Origin: Kribbella capetownensis | Lineage (GTDB): Bacteria > Actinomycetota > Actinomycetes > Propionibacteriales > Kribbellaceae | DNA length: 64,000 nucleotides | Direction of reading: 5' to 3' | NCBI RefSeq assembly: GCF_004331485.1 | Contig: NZ_SJKD01000001.1 | Coordinates: forward strand, 186,001-250,000 | The notes under the pieces: model-generated | Told to the model about the DNA's origin: nothing | Seen by the model: the letters and a program-made list of their open reading frames with translations, nothing else | Database searches by the model: none | Shown: in pieces, positions 1 to 7,277 of the stretch | How the letters are laid out: each line of letters begins with the position of its first letter | How positions within the stretch are numbered: position 1 is the first letter of the stretch | Made by a program: the position numbers and the translations under genes

Positions 1-611
1 ACCCGGTTGGTGGCGTCCAGCTTCACCAGCGCCCGCGACACGTGCGCCTTGACCGTCGCCTCGCTCATGAACAGTGCCTTGCCGATGTCGGAGTTCTGCA
101 GCCCGCGGCCGACCTCCACCAGCACCTCGCGCTCGCGGTCGGTGAGCTTCGCGATCCGCTCCTTCGCCGCCCGCCGGCGGTCCGTCAGTGGATCGGCGGC
201 GAAGTGCCCGATCAGCCGCCGGGTCACCGCGGGCGACAGCATCGCGTCCCCTGCCGCCACCACCTTGATCGCTTGCACCAACTCGCGCGGCGGGGTGTCC
301 TTCAGCAGGAATCCGCTCGCCCCGGCCTGCAGCGCCCGGAAAACATAGTCGTCCAGGTCGAACGTCGTCAGGACGACGATCTTCGGCGGATCCGGCAGGG
401 CCTGGACCTCACGGGTCGCGGCCAGGCCGTCCAGCCGCGGCATCCGGATATCCATCAGTACGACGTCCGGCCGGTGTTCCTTCACCATCCGCGCGGCGTC
501 GGCACCGTCCTCGGCCTCGGCGACCACCTCGAGCTCGTCGTCCGACTCCAGGATCATCTTCAGCCCGGCCCGCACCAGCGCCTCGTCGTCCACGATCAGC
601 AGCCGCGTCAT
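1..611 (-). CDS. NarL/FixJ-family response regulator, C-terminus cut by window edge
   Basis: The gene reads from 611 leftwards and runs off the window, leaving about 203 codons. An N-terminal receiver domain begins MTRLLIVDDE. The expected phospho-acceptor is Asp54 in VLMDIRMP, and the conserved Thr (VVLTTF) and Lys (FLLKD) follow. A LuxR-type helix-turn-helix starts at LTDREREVL and continues through the recognition helix (SEATVKAHVSRALVKL), so only the last few residues are missing. The start ATG overlaps the TGA of the histidine kinase upstream (ATGA at 608-611), so the pair is translationally coupled. It probably controls the divergent ABC exporter, as is usual for DesK/NarL pairs beside ABC-2 transporters in actinobacteria. 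The signal is unknown. Confidence 0.95.
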   Translation of the reverse strand, partial: MTRLLIVDDEALVRAGLKMILESDDELEVVAEAEDGADAARMVKEHRPDVVLMDIRMPRLDGLAATREVQALPDPPKIVVLTTFDLDDYVFRALQAGASGFLLKDTPPRELVQAIKVVAAGDAMLSPAVTRRLIGHFAADPLTDRRRAAKERIAKLTDREREVLVEVGRGLQNSDIGKALFMSEATVKAHVSRALVKLDATNR

Positions 612-1798
612 CGTTCCCCTTCGTCCACATGCACAGGCTCGGCACTCTCCCGGCTGTCCGGCCAGGGCAGCCAGCCCTCGACCCGCCAGCCGCCTTCGGG
701 CGTCGGTCCCGTCGACAGCCGCCCGCCGGCCAGCTGGACCCGCTCACGCAGTCCGACCAGTCCGGCACCGGCGCCCGGGAGCAGTGAACCAGCAGCCACA
801 GGGCGCACGTTCGTCACCCTCACCGTCACGCCGTCGCCGCGGTCGCCGTACACGAGGACCTCGGTCGAGGCACCGCGGGCGTGCTTGTGCACGTTGGTCA
901 GTGACTCCTGGACCACGCGGTAGACCGTCCGCCCGATCGATACCGGTACGTCGTCCGGCAGGTTGAACTCGCCCGCCACACTCACGCCCGCATCCCGCGA
1001 CGCCATCACGAGGCGCTCGAGGTCAGCGGCCCGCGGCACCGGAGTCAGGTCGGCACCGTCGACGCTGACGTCGGAACGCAGTACGCCGAGAACTTCGCGG
1101 AGATCCTCCATCGCCTGCCGCGCGGTCTCCCGGATCAACCGGGCCGACCCCTCGACCTTGTCCGGACCGACGGCCGGGTTCACCTCGAGGCCGCCGGCGT
1201 GCAGAGCGATCAGCGAGACCTTGTGCGCCAGTACGTCGTGCATCTCCTGGGCGATCCGGGCCCGCTCGCCCAGCCGCGCCTGCTCGCTGCGCAACTCGCG
1301 TTCGGCCTCGGCGCGCTCGGCCCGATCCCGCAGCGACACCATCAGGTCCCGGCGGGCGCCGATGTAGGCACCGGCCGCGATCCAGCTCCCGATCAGGAAC
1401 GGTCCGCTGAAGACCGACACCCAGAACCCGCCGCCCTCACTCCAGATGTTGAGGACGTAGGCGGCGTACGCGGACAGGCCGAGGATCGCGAGGACGAGGT
1501 CGCGGCGGCGGATCGCCAGGGTCAGCAGGGCGAGACCCATCGGGACGACGAGGCCCGCCGTCAGCATCGCGAGTACGCCGATCGCGGTCACGACGGCCGG
1601 GAACCGCCGGCGCCAGAACAGCGCGACCGACGCCACCCCGCCGGCGGCCAGGACGTACCAGTCCTTGATGTCCCAGCCGCCGTCACCGGAGGCCGCCTGG
1701 AGAACGATCGTGAGCAGGCTGAAGCCGACGTACAGGAAGTCGCGCAGGCGCGGGGCATGCCTGACCCACCAGGCGTACCACCGGCGCAACCGTCGCAT
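608..1798 (-). CDS. DesK-type sensor histidine kinase (HisKA_3)
   Basis: This is a 396-residue membrane sensor kinase. The N-terminal 150 residues hold several hydrophobic segments (about 20-35, 47-62, 68-95, 100-120, 128-148), followed by a charged coiled-coil linker rich in RAERAEAE. The phosphorylatable His187 lies in EMHDVLAHKVS, the HisKA_3 dimerisation motif. The ATPase domain has an N-box (VVQESLTNVHKHA) and a G-box (GAGLVGLRERV). It overlaps the downstream response regulator by 4 bases and diverges from the ABC transporter genes at 1942, so the four genes form a sensing-export module. No extracellular sensor domain is visible, which fits kinases that sense through the membrane or the transporter. 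Confidence 0.93.
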   Translation of the reverse strand: MRRLRRWYAWWVRHAPRLRDFLYVGFSLLTIVLQAASGDGGWDIKDWYVLAAGGVASVALFWRRRFPAVVTAIGVLAMLTAGLVVPMGLALLTLAIRRRDLVLAILGLSAYAAYVLNIWSEGGGFWVSVFSGPFLIGSWIAAGAYIGARRDLMVSLRDRAERAEAERELRSEQARLGERARIAQEMHDVLAHKVSLIALHAGGLEVNPAVGPDKVEGSARLIRETARQAMEDLREVLGVLRSDVSVDGADLTPVPRAADLERLVMASRDAGVSVAGEFNLPDDVPVSIGRTVYRVVQESLTNVHKHARGASTEVLVYGDRGDGVTVRVTNVRPVAAGSLLPGAGAGLVGLRERVQLAGGRLSTGPTPEGGWRVEGWLPWPDSRESAEPVHVDEGER

Positions 1799-1834
1799 TC
1801 TGTCAGCGTAGTTGCCCGCAGTACGCCGTCTCGT

Positions 1835-1868
1835 CCCCCATCCGGTGGGGGTCGGGGATGTCCCCGAC
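1835..1868. promoter_or_regulatory. Candidate operator: hairpin plus 18-bp palindrome between kinase and ABC genes
   Basis: The 143-bp divergent spacer contains a short hairpin (CCCCCA/TGGGGG, 1835-1851). It abuts a perfect palindrome, gtcggggatgtccccgac (1851-1868; 8-bp arms, 2-bp centre). A palindrome central to a divergent two-component/ABC promoter region is a reasonable binding site for the NarL-type regulator. This is inference from position and symmetry only. Confidence 0.4.
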
Positions 1869-1941
1869 AGACTTTCGTAGGGGGCTGGTCGAGCCTGTCG
1901 TCCGATGTGCCGAGGGGGTCGGCGACGGTTGACTCGACGTC

Positions 1942-2829
1942 ATGATCACCGTCGAGAACCTGACCAAGCGGTACGGCAGCACCACTGCCGTCCAGGACGT
2001 GTCCTTCACCGTCCAGCCCGGGAGCATCACCGGCTTCCTCGGCCCGAACGGCGCCGGCAAGTCCACCACGCTCCGGATGCTGACCGGGCTCACCCCGCCC
2101 TCCTCCGGCACCGCGACCATCAACGGCAAGAAGTACGCCGACCTGCCGAACCCGGGCCGGATCGTCGGGGTCATGCTGGACGCCGCCGCGCAGCACGCGG
2201 GCCGGAGTGGACGGGAGACGCTCCTGCTCAACGCCAGCCTGCTCGGTGTGCCGAAGACTCGTGTGGACGAGATGCTCGAGGCCGTCGGCCTCAGCCACGC
2301 CGCCAAGCGCCGGGTCGGGCAGTACTCGCTCGGCATGCGGCAGCGGCTCGGCATCGCGAGTGCGCTGCTGGGCGATCCCGCCGTACTGATCCTGGACGAG
2401 CCCGCCAACGGGATGGACCCGGAGGGCATCCGGTGGATGCGCGGACTGCTCCAGGACTTCGCGTCCCGCGGCGGCACGGTGATCCTGTCCAGCCACCTGC
2501 TGGGTGAGGTGCAGGCGACCGTCGACCGGCTGGTCGTGATCGGGGGCGGCCGGATCGTTGCCAACGGCTCGCTGGAGGAACTGCTGGCCGGCAGCGGCAC
2601 GCTCGTCCGCGGCCTCGACCCGATCGGCCTGAACGAGGCCCTGACCGCGGCCGGTCTGCGGCCGGAGCCGCTGCACGACGGCGCGCTGCGCGTCGACGCC
2701 ACCGCCGAGCAGGTCGGCCGAGCCGCAGCGGCCGCCGGCCAGATCCTGCTCGAACTGCGCCAGAGCGACGGCGCCGGCCTGGAGGACCTGTTCTTCCAGC
2801 TGACCACCCCGACCGCCGCAGCGGCCTGA
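1942..2829 (+). CDS. ABC transporter ATP-binding protein (ABC-2 exporter type)
   Basis: This 295-residue ATPase has Walker A GPNGAGKST (34-42), signature YSLGMRQRLG (about 128-137), Walker B VLILDEP followed by ANGMDPEGI, and the switch His in ILSSHLL. The C-terminal ~75 residues form the accessory region typical of DrrA/CcmA-like drug or lipid exporters. The permease follows 57 bp downstream on the same strand and the two-component system diverges upstream, so the complex probably exports a toxic or cell-envelope-active compound. No strong ribosome binding site precedes the ATG; a nearby in-frame alternative start was not found. The substrate cannot be told from sequence. Confidence 0.94.
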   Translation: MITVENLTKRYGSTTAVQDVSFTVQPGSITGFLGPNGAGKSTTLRMLTGLTPPSSGTATINGKKYADLPNPGRIVGVMLDAAAQHAGRSGRETLLLNASLLGVPKTRVDEMLEAVGLSHAAKRRVGQYSLGMRQRLGIASALLGDPAVLILDEPANGMDPEGIRWMRGLLQDFASRGGTVILSSHLLGEVQATVDRLVVIGGGRIVANGSLEELLAGSGTLVRGLDPIGLNEALTAAGLRPEPLHDGALRVDATAEQVGRAAAAAGQILLELRQSDGAGLEDLFFQLTTPTAAAA

Positions 2830-2838
2830 CCACTTCGA

Positions 2839-2861
2839 CTGAACGAGCGAAGCGAGTTCAG
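2839..2861. other. Small imperfect dyad within the ABC operon
   Basis: CTGAAC (2839-2844) and GTTCAG (2856-2861) flank an 11-base GC-rich centre between the ATPase and permease genes. It could slow or partly terminate transcription, or protect the upstream mRNA segment. There is no T-tract. Confidence 0.35.
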
Positions 2862-2885
2862 CATCAAGCACCGAGTCTGGAGCTC

Positions 2886-3698
2886 ATGACCATGACCACC
2901 CTTACCGACGTCGCGCCCACCACCCCGGCGAAGCACCGGGCCGAGGCGACGACCAGTCTTCCGCCCGTCCGCGGGCAGTCCTTCCTGAAACTCGTCGGCA
3001 TCGAACTGCGCAAGTCCGTGAACACCCGCAGCGGCAAGTTGCTGATCGCCGCGATCGTGGCGCTGGCCCTGGTCGCGATCGGCTGGGAGCTGACCCACCT
3101 GCCGGACGGCCCGGCCACCGCCGACCGCTTCCTCGGGGCCGCCTCGACCGGCGTGATGCTGTTGCTGCCGGTCATCGGCGTGATGGCGATGACGAGCGAG
3201 TGGACCCAGCGCACCGCGCTGACCACGTTCACGCTGTCGCCCCGGCGGGTCCGGGTGCAGATCGCCAAGTTCGTCTCCGCGCTCATCATGAGCGTCGTCG
3301 TACTGACCGTGACCAACCTGCTGGCGCTGGCCGGCACCGCACTCGGTGGCGCGGTCGGCGGCGACGGTACGTCGTACTCCGGGCTCGGCGGGGCGCTGGC
3401 CGGGTCGTACCTGACCAACGCGCTCAACGTGGTGATGGCTGCCGCCTTCGGCGCCGTGATCGCTCAGACCGCGGTCGCGATTCTGGTCTACTTCATCGCC
3501 CCGACCGCCTGGTCGCTGGCCGGGCCGGCGCTGTTCAAGGACAACGCGAACTGGCTGGACGTATTCGGCGCCTTCGGCCGGATCGCGGACCGCAACCTGC
3601 ACGGCATGCTGCCCGAGACGCTGACCGCGATCGGCATCTGGATCGTTCTCCCAACCATAGTCGGACTGTGGGCAAGCTCACGTCGCGAGGTCAAGTAA
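2886..3698 (+). CDS. ABC-2 type transporter permease
   Basis: This is a 270-residue membrane protein. After a 45-residue cytoplasmic N-terminus there are about six hydrophobic segments: LLIAAIVALALVAIG near 48-63, VMLLLPVIGVMAM, LIMSVVVLTVTNLLALAG, VVMAAAFGAVIAQ, AILVYFIAPTAWSLAG and a last one ending GIWIVLPTIVGLWA. Charged loops (EWTQRTALTTFTLSP) resemble ABC-2 permeases that pair with DrrA-like ATPases. It is the membrane half of the exporter encoded with the preceding ATPase gene, and a strong hairpin follows its stop codon. Substrate unknown. Confidence 0.88.
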   Translation: MTMTTLTDVAPTTPAKHRAEATTSLPPVRGQSFLKLVGIELRKSVNTRSGKLLIAAIVALALVAIGWELTHLPDGPATADRFLGAASTGVMLLLPVIGVMAMTSEWTQRTALTTFTLSPRRVRVQIAKFVSALIMSVVVLTVTNLLALAGTALGGAVGGDGTSYSGLGGALAGSYLTNALNVVMAAAFGAVIAQTAVAILVYFIAPTAWSLAGPALFKDNANWLDVFGAFGRIADRNLHGMLPETLTAIGIWIVLPTIVGLWASSRREVK

Positions 3699-3712
3699 CA
3701 AGGGTCCGACGA

Positions 3713-3752
3713 GGCGGGGTGGGCCGGTTTGAGGGGACCGGCCCACCCCGCC
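3713..3752 (+). terminator. Strong hairpin terminator after ABC operon
   Basis: Perfect 16-bp inverted repeat, arms 3713-3728 and 3737-3752, 8-base loop, starting 15 bp after the permease stop. It is GC-rich with no T-run, as is common for actinobacterial terminators. Confidence 0.75.
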
Positions 3753-3904
3753 GACGGGGTGATCGGACCTCTTCGGCGGTTCAGCCAGGGGGCGGTGCGT
3801 GTGTCGATCCCCCGGTCCGGGTAACCTAGAACCACGATTACTGACGACTGATCCGTGGGCGCCACGCTGCGTACCCGGTTGACTTGTGCGAGGGGGTCGA
3901 CGCT

Positions 3905-4090
3905 ATGGGGCGCGGCCGTGCAAAGGCCAAGCAGACGAAGGTCGCTCGCGACCTGAAGTACCGCACCTGGGACACCGACTTGGACCAGCTCAAGAAAGAG
4001 CTGTCCGGTGACCAGGGTGGCGACCGTTCTGCGAACGGCGACAACGACGGCGACGATTACGACGCCGACGAATACCACCCCCGTCGGTAA
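3905..4090 (+). CDS. DUF3073 small acidic-tailed protein
   Basis: This 61-residue protein starts MGRGRAKAKQTKVARDLKY, the hallmark of DUF3073, a short protein widespread in actinobacteria and commonly next to purM. A basic N-terminal third is followed by an amphipathic stretch and a disordered tail rich in Asp, Gly and Asn. The ATG at 3905 is preferred over an upstream TTG/GTG-type start because a GAGGGGGTC purine-rich site precedes it by about 8 bases and homology to the family begins there. The gene converges on purM, with a hairpin at 4110-4139 between them. Its function is not known; the basic head suggests nucleic-acid contact, which is only an inference. Confidence 0.9.
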   Translation: MGRGRAKAKQTKVARDLKYRTWDTDLDQLKKELSGDQGGDRSANGDNDGDDYDADEYHPRR

Positions 4091-4109
4091 GCAACGACAG
4101 CGCGGCTGA

Positions 4110-4139
4110 CCTGCTCAGTGCCCTCGGGTGCTGAGCAGG
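4110..4139 (+). terminator. Hairpin terminator after DUF3073 gene
   Basis: Arms 4110-4123 and 4126-4139 form a 14-bp stem with two G-T wobbles and a very short loop, 20 bp after the DUF3073 stop. It lies between convergent genes and may act in both directions. Confidence 0.65.
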
Positions 4140-4261
4140 CTGACCGTGCGCCCGACGTGTTCCACCACACCAGCACCACCCGGAGTAGTCGAGCCTGCCC
4201 AGAAATCGGTTGCTCGAGCGGGCGGCGACTGGGCCGGCACCGCGTGAGGGGCTATCTTTGC

Positions 4262-5344
4262 TTACTTGGCGTAGGTGCCTTCCAGGGCGACCGTGCCACC
4301 GGCGTCCGCGGTAACCTCACCGCAGATCCAGGCCGGGATGTCCCGGACGGCCAGCTCGGCGATCGCGGCGTCGGCGGACGACGGGTCGAGTACGGCGACC
4401 ATGCCGGCACCCATGTTCAGCGTCTTCTCCAGCTCGGGCAGCGCGACGTCGCCGAGCAGCCCGACCAGGCCGAAGATCGGCGCCGGCGCCCAGGTCGACC
4501 GGTCGATCCGGACCGAGAGGTCCTCGGGGATGACCCGGGCCAGGTTCGCCGCGAAGCCACCGCCGGTGATGTGCGACATCGCGTGCAGCGGCTTCGCGTC
4601 GCCCTCGACGTCGCCGTTCAGCTCCGCGATCAGCTCGAGGCAGTGCTTGGCGTACACCCGGGTCGGCGTCAGCAGCACCTCGCCCAGCGTCGTACCCAGC
4701 TCGGGAACCACGCGGTCCAGCGTCCAGCGGGCGCGGTTGAAGAAGACGTGGCGCACGAGGGAGTACCCGTTCGAGTGCAGGCCCGACGACGCCATCGCCA
4801 CGACCACATCGCCCGCGCGGACCCGGTCCGCACCGAGCACCTCGTCGGCCTCGACCACACCGGTCGATGCCCCGGCCACGTCGTACTCGTCCGGCTCCAG
4901 CAGGCCCGGGTGCTCCGCGGTCTCGCCGCCGACGAGCGCCGTACCGGCCTCCACACACGCCTCGGCGATGCCCTTGACGATCTGCGCGATCGTCTCCGGG
5001 ACCACCTTGCCGGTGCAGATGTAGTCGGTCATGAACAGCGGCTCGGCGCCGCACACGACCAGGTCGTCGACGACCATCCCGACCAGGTCGAACCCGATCG
5101 TGTCGTGCTTGTCCAGCTTCTGCGCGATCGCGACCTTGGTCCCGATCCCGTCCGTCGAGGTTGCCAGCAGCGGCCGCCGGTACGACGTCAGCGCGGTGGC
5201 GTCGAACAGCCCGGCGAACCCACCGAGCCCGCCGACCACCTCCGGGCGGGTCGCCTTCGCCACCCACTCCTTCATCAGCTCGACGGCCCGGTCACCGGCC
5301 TCGATGTCGACTCCGGCAGCGGCGTAGCTCGCGCCTTCGCTCAC
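4262..5344 (-). CDS. purM: Phosphoribosylformylglycinamidine cyclo-ligase (AIR synthetase)
   Basis: PurM closes the imidazole ring of AIR from FGAM using ATP, the fifth step of purine synthesis, in the cytoplasm. The protein begins MSEGASYAAAGVDIEAGDRA, the usual actinobacterial PurM N-terminus. It carries family motifs such as STDGIGTKVAIAQ, HSNGYSLVR and the Gly-rich HITGGGFAANLARV. I place the start at GTG 5344: GAGGAG directly abuts an ATG at 5350 (no spacing) but sits an ideal 6 bases before this GTG. From GTG the length is 360 residues, normal for the family. It lies 50 bp after purF on the same strand, forming a purF-purM operon. Confidence 0.96.
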   Translation of the reverse strand: MSEGASYAAAGVDIEAGDRAVELMKEWVAKATRPEVVGGLGGFAGLFDATALTSYRRPLLATSTDGIGTKVAIAQKLDKHDTIGFDLVGMVVDDLVVCGAEPLFMTDYICTGKVVPETIAQIVKGIAEACVEAGTALVGGETAEHPGLLEPDEYDVAGASTGVVEADEVLGADRVRAGDVVVAMASSGLHSNGYSLVRHVFFNRARWTLDRVVPELGTTLGEVLLTPTRVYAKHCLELIAELNGDVEGDAKPLHAMSHITGGGFAANLARVIPEDLSVRIDRSTWAPAPIFGLVGLLGDVALPELEKTLNMGAGMVAVLDPSSADAAIAELAVRDIPAWICGEVTADAGGTVALEGTYAK

Positions 5345-5394
5345 GTTCATCTCCTCGATACTGCGGCGGTACGACGTACGCCGGGCTGATCTGG

Positions 5395-6957
5395 CTACGG
5401 ACGGCTCAGGGCGTCGGCGGCACCGGCGCCACCGGAGACCGTGGCCAGGCCGTCGACGTCGGTGGACACCGGCAGCTCCAGCAGGTGCTTGCCGAGCTGC
5501 TCCGGATCCGGCAGCGCGACCGGGTAGACCCCGTCGAAGCAGGCCCGGCAGAGCTTGTCCTTCGGCACCGTGGTCGCCGCGATCAGGCCGTCCAGGCTGA
5601 TGTAGCCGAGCGAGTCGGCGCCGAGCGAACGGCAGATCTCCTCGGTGTTCAGCCCGTTCGCGATCAGTTCGGCGCGGCTGGCGAAGTCGATGCCGTAGAA
5701 GCACGGCCACTTCACCGGCGGCGCCGTGATCCGGACGTGGATCTCCTTGGCGCCGGCCTCACGCAGCATCCGGATCACCGCACGCTGGGTGTTGCCGCGC
5801 ACGATCGTGTCGTCGACCACGACCAGCCGCTTGCCCTCGATCACCTCACGCAGCGGGTTCAGCTTCAGCCGGATGCCCAGTTGGCGGATGGTCTGGCTGG
5901 GCTGGATGAACGTGCGGCCGACGTATGCGTTCTTGACCAGGCCCGATCCGTACGGGATGCCGGAGGCTTCGGCGTACCCGATCGCGCCGGGCGTCCCGGA
6001 CTCCGGGGTCGCGATGACCAGGTCGGCGTCGGCCGGGTGCTCACCGGCCAGCCGGCGGCCGATCTCGACGCGGGTGGAGTAGATCCGGCGGCCGGAGATC
6101 TGGGTGTCCGGGCGGGCCAGGTAGACGAACTCGAACAGGCAGCCCTTCGGCTCCGGCTCGGCGAACCGGGTCGAGCGCAGCCCGTCGGCGTCGACCGCGA
6201 CGATCTCGCCCGGCTCCACCTCGCGGATGAACGACGCACCGACGATGTCGAGGGCCGCGGTCTCGCTGGCGATCACCCAGCCGCGCTCCAGCCGGCCCAG
6301 CACCAGCGGGCGGATGCCCTGCGGGTCGCGAGCGGCGTACAGGGTGTTCTCGTCCATGAAGATCAGGCTGTAGGCGCCCTTGACCTTCGGCAGCACCTTC
6401 GCGGCCGCCTCCTCGATGGTCAGGTCCGGGTACCCGGCGAGCATCGAGGTGAGGATGTCGGTGTCGGAGGAGGCGCCGTGCTTCGCGTTCGCCTTGGCGT
6501 GCTCGACGTCGGCGTCCAGGCCGAGATCGAGGCCGCCGCCGCCGTTCAGGCTCTCGGCCAGCTCGCCGGTGTTGGTCAGGTTCCCGTTGTGCCCGAGCGC
6601 GATCGAGCCGGTCGCGGTCGACCGGAACGTCGGCTGCGCGTTGGCCCAGACGCTGGAACCGGTCGTCGAGTACCGGCAGTGCCCGATCGCGATGTGTCCG
6701 CGCAGGGACGCGAGAGTCGCCTCGTCGAACGCCTGACTGACCAGACCCATGTCCTTGTAGACCAGAATCTGGCTTCCGTTGCTGACCGCGATGCCAGCCG
6801 ACTCCTGCCCTCGATGCTGCAAGGCGTAGAGCCCGAAGTAGGTGAGTTTGGCAACCTCTTCCCCCGGTGCCCAGACCCCGAAGACGCCACATGCGTCCTG
6901 CGGTCCCAGGTCCTGCGGGTCAAGGTCATGGGTTAGCCGACCATCGCCACGAGCCAC
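5395..6957 (-). CDS. purF: Amidophosphoribosyltransferase
   Basis: PurF makes 5-phosphoribosylamine from PRPP and glutamine, the committed step of purine synthesis. This 520-residue precursor has a 22-residue propeptide ending at Cys23 (DACGVFGVW), which becomes the N-terminal nucleophile of the class II glutaminase domain. The PRPP loop VVVDDTIVRGNT follows in the transferase domain. Cysteines in WPCFYG, KLCRAC and earlier positions fit the Bacillus-type 4Fe-4S enzyme with a processed leader. The GTG start is supported by a TAGACT box 6 bases upstream, suggesting a leaderless mRNA. It heads the operon with purM. Confidence 0.97.
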   Translation of the reverse strand: MARGDGRLTHDLDPQDLGPQDACGVFGVWAPGEEVAKLTYFGLYALQHRGQESAGIAVSNGSQILVYKDMGLVSQAFDEATLASLRGHIAIGHCRYSTTGSSVWANAQPTFRSTATGSIALGHNGNLTNTGELAESLNGGGGLDLGLDADVEHAKANAKHGASSDTDILTSMLAGYPDLTIEEAAAKVLPKVKGAYSLIFMDENTLYAARDPQGIRPLVLGRLERGWVIASETAALDIVGASFIREVEPGEIVAVDADGLRSTRFAEPEPKGCLFEFVYLARPDTQISGRRIYSTRVEIGRRLAGEHPADADLVIATPESGTPGAIGYAEASGIPYGSGLVKNAYVGRTFIQPSQTIRQLGIRLKLNPLREVIEGKRLVVVDDTIVRGNTQRAVIRMLREAGAKEIHVRITAPPVKWPCFYGIDFASRAELIANGLNTEEICRSLGADSLGYISLDGLIAATTVPKDKLCRACFDGVYPVALPDPEQLGKHLLELPVSTDVDGLATVSGGAGAADALSRP

Positions 6958-6963
6958 GGCGTC

Positions 6964-6969
6964 AGTCTA
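6964..6969 (-). promoter_or_regulatory. -10 box of purF (leaderless start)
   Basis: TAGACT reads on the minus strand from 6969 to 6964; six bases later the GTG of purF begins. TANNNT six to seven bases before an RTG is the usual arrangement of leaderless actinobacterial transcripts. No good -35 element is visible. Confidence 0.6.
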
Positions 6970-7052
6970 CGGGACGTCACGGGGTGCCCTGGCCCGATCC
7001 AATGGCCGGGCACAGGGAACCCGTCGTACGACTACTCAGTGGAAAGCCACGG

Positions 7053-7175
7053 TCACCAGCAGAGCACCGGGATGCAGCCCGGTTCGCTGCCGCTGACCGC
7101 CGACGCGGTCAGTGGGGCGCCACCGAATATCAGTACCGCCGCGACACCAACTACAATGAGCAATTTCCTGATCAC
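7053..7175 (-). CDS. Small predicted secreted peptide (40 aa), divergent from regulator
   Basis: This is a short gene of 40 codons. It opens with MIRKLL and a hydrophobic helix IVVGVAAVLIFGG, then a signal-peptidase-I-like site LTASA before VSGSE. Cleavage there would release a 14-residue peptide ending GCIPVLCW, with two cysteines that could form a loop. The GTG at 7175 has a purine-rich site AAGGGA 7 bases upstream, which supports real translation. It diverges from a TrmB/LuxR-type regulator with about 100 bp between starts, and two similar palindromes lie in that spacer. The arrangement resembles exported-peptide/regulator pairs, but I recognise no named family. Confidence rests on signal peptide, ribosome site and context; length makes chance possible. 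Confidence 0.62.
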   Translation of the reverse strand: MIRKLLIVVGVAAVLIFGGAPLTASAVSGSEPGCIPVLCW

Positions 7176-7196
7176 ACATCTGTCCCTTCGAAAATG

Positions 7197-7210
7197 AGCC
7201 GGAACCGGCT
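7197..7210. promoter_or_regulatory. Candidate operator palindrome 1
   Basis: agccggaaccggct: 6-bp arms around AA, lying about 22 bp upstream of the secreted-peptide start. Its core GCCGGAACCGGC matches, in reverse orientation with one transition per arm, the second palindrome at 7245-7256. Confidence 0.45.
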
Positions 7211-7240
7211 GAGGAGTGCTCTGTGTCGACGCGCTCTGTA

Positions 7241-7256
7241 TATGGTCGGTTCCGAC
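7241..7256. promoter_or_regulatory. Candidate -10 box and operator palindrome 2 for regulator gene
   Basis: TATGGT (7241-7246) fits a -10 element for the rightward regulator gene and is overlapped by gtcggttccgac (7245-7256), a palindrome with TT centre. A repressor bound here would block the regulator promoter, so autoregulation is plausible. Its centre is 47 bp from that of palindrome 1. Confidence 0.42.
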
Positions 7257-7277
7257 AAGACTGAGAAGGAGGAGGAC

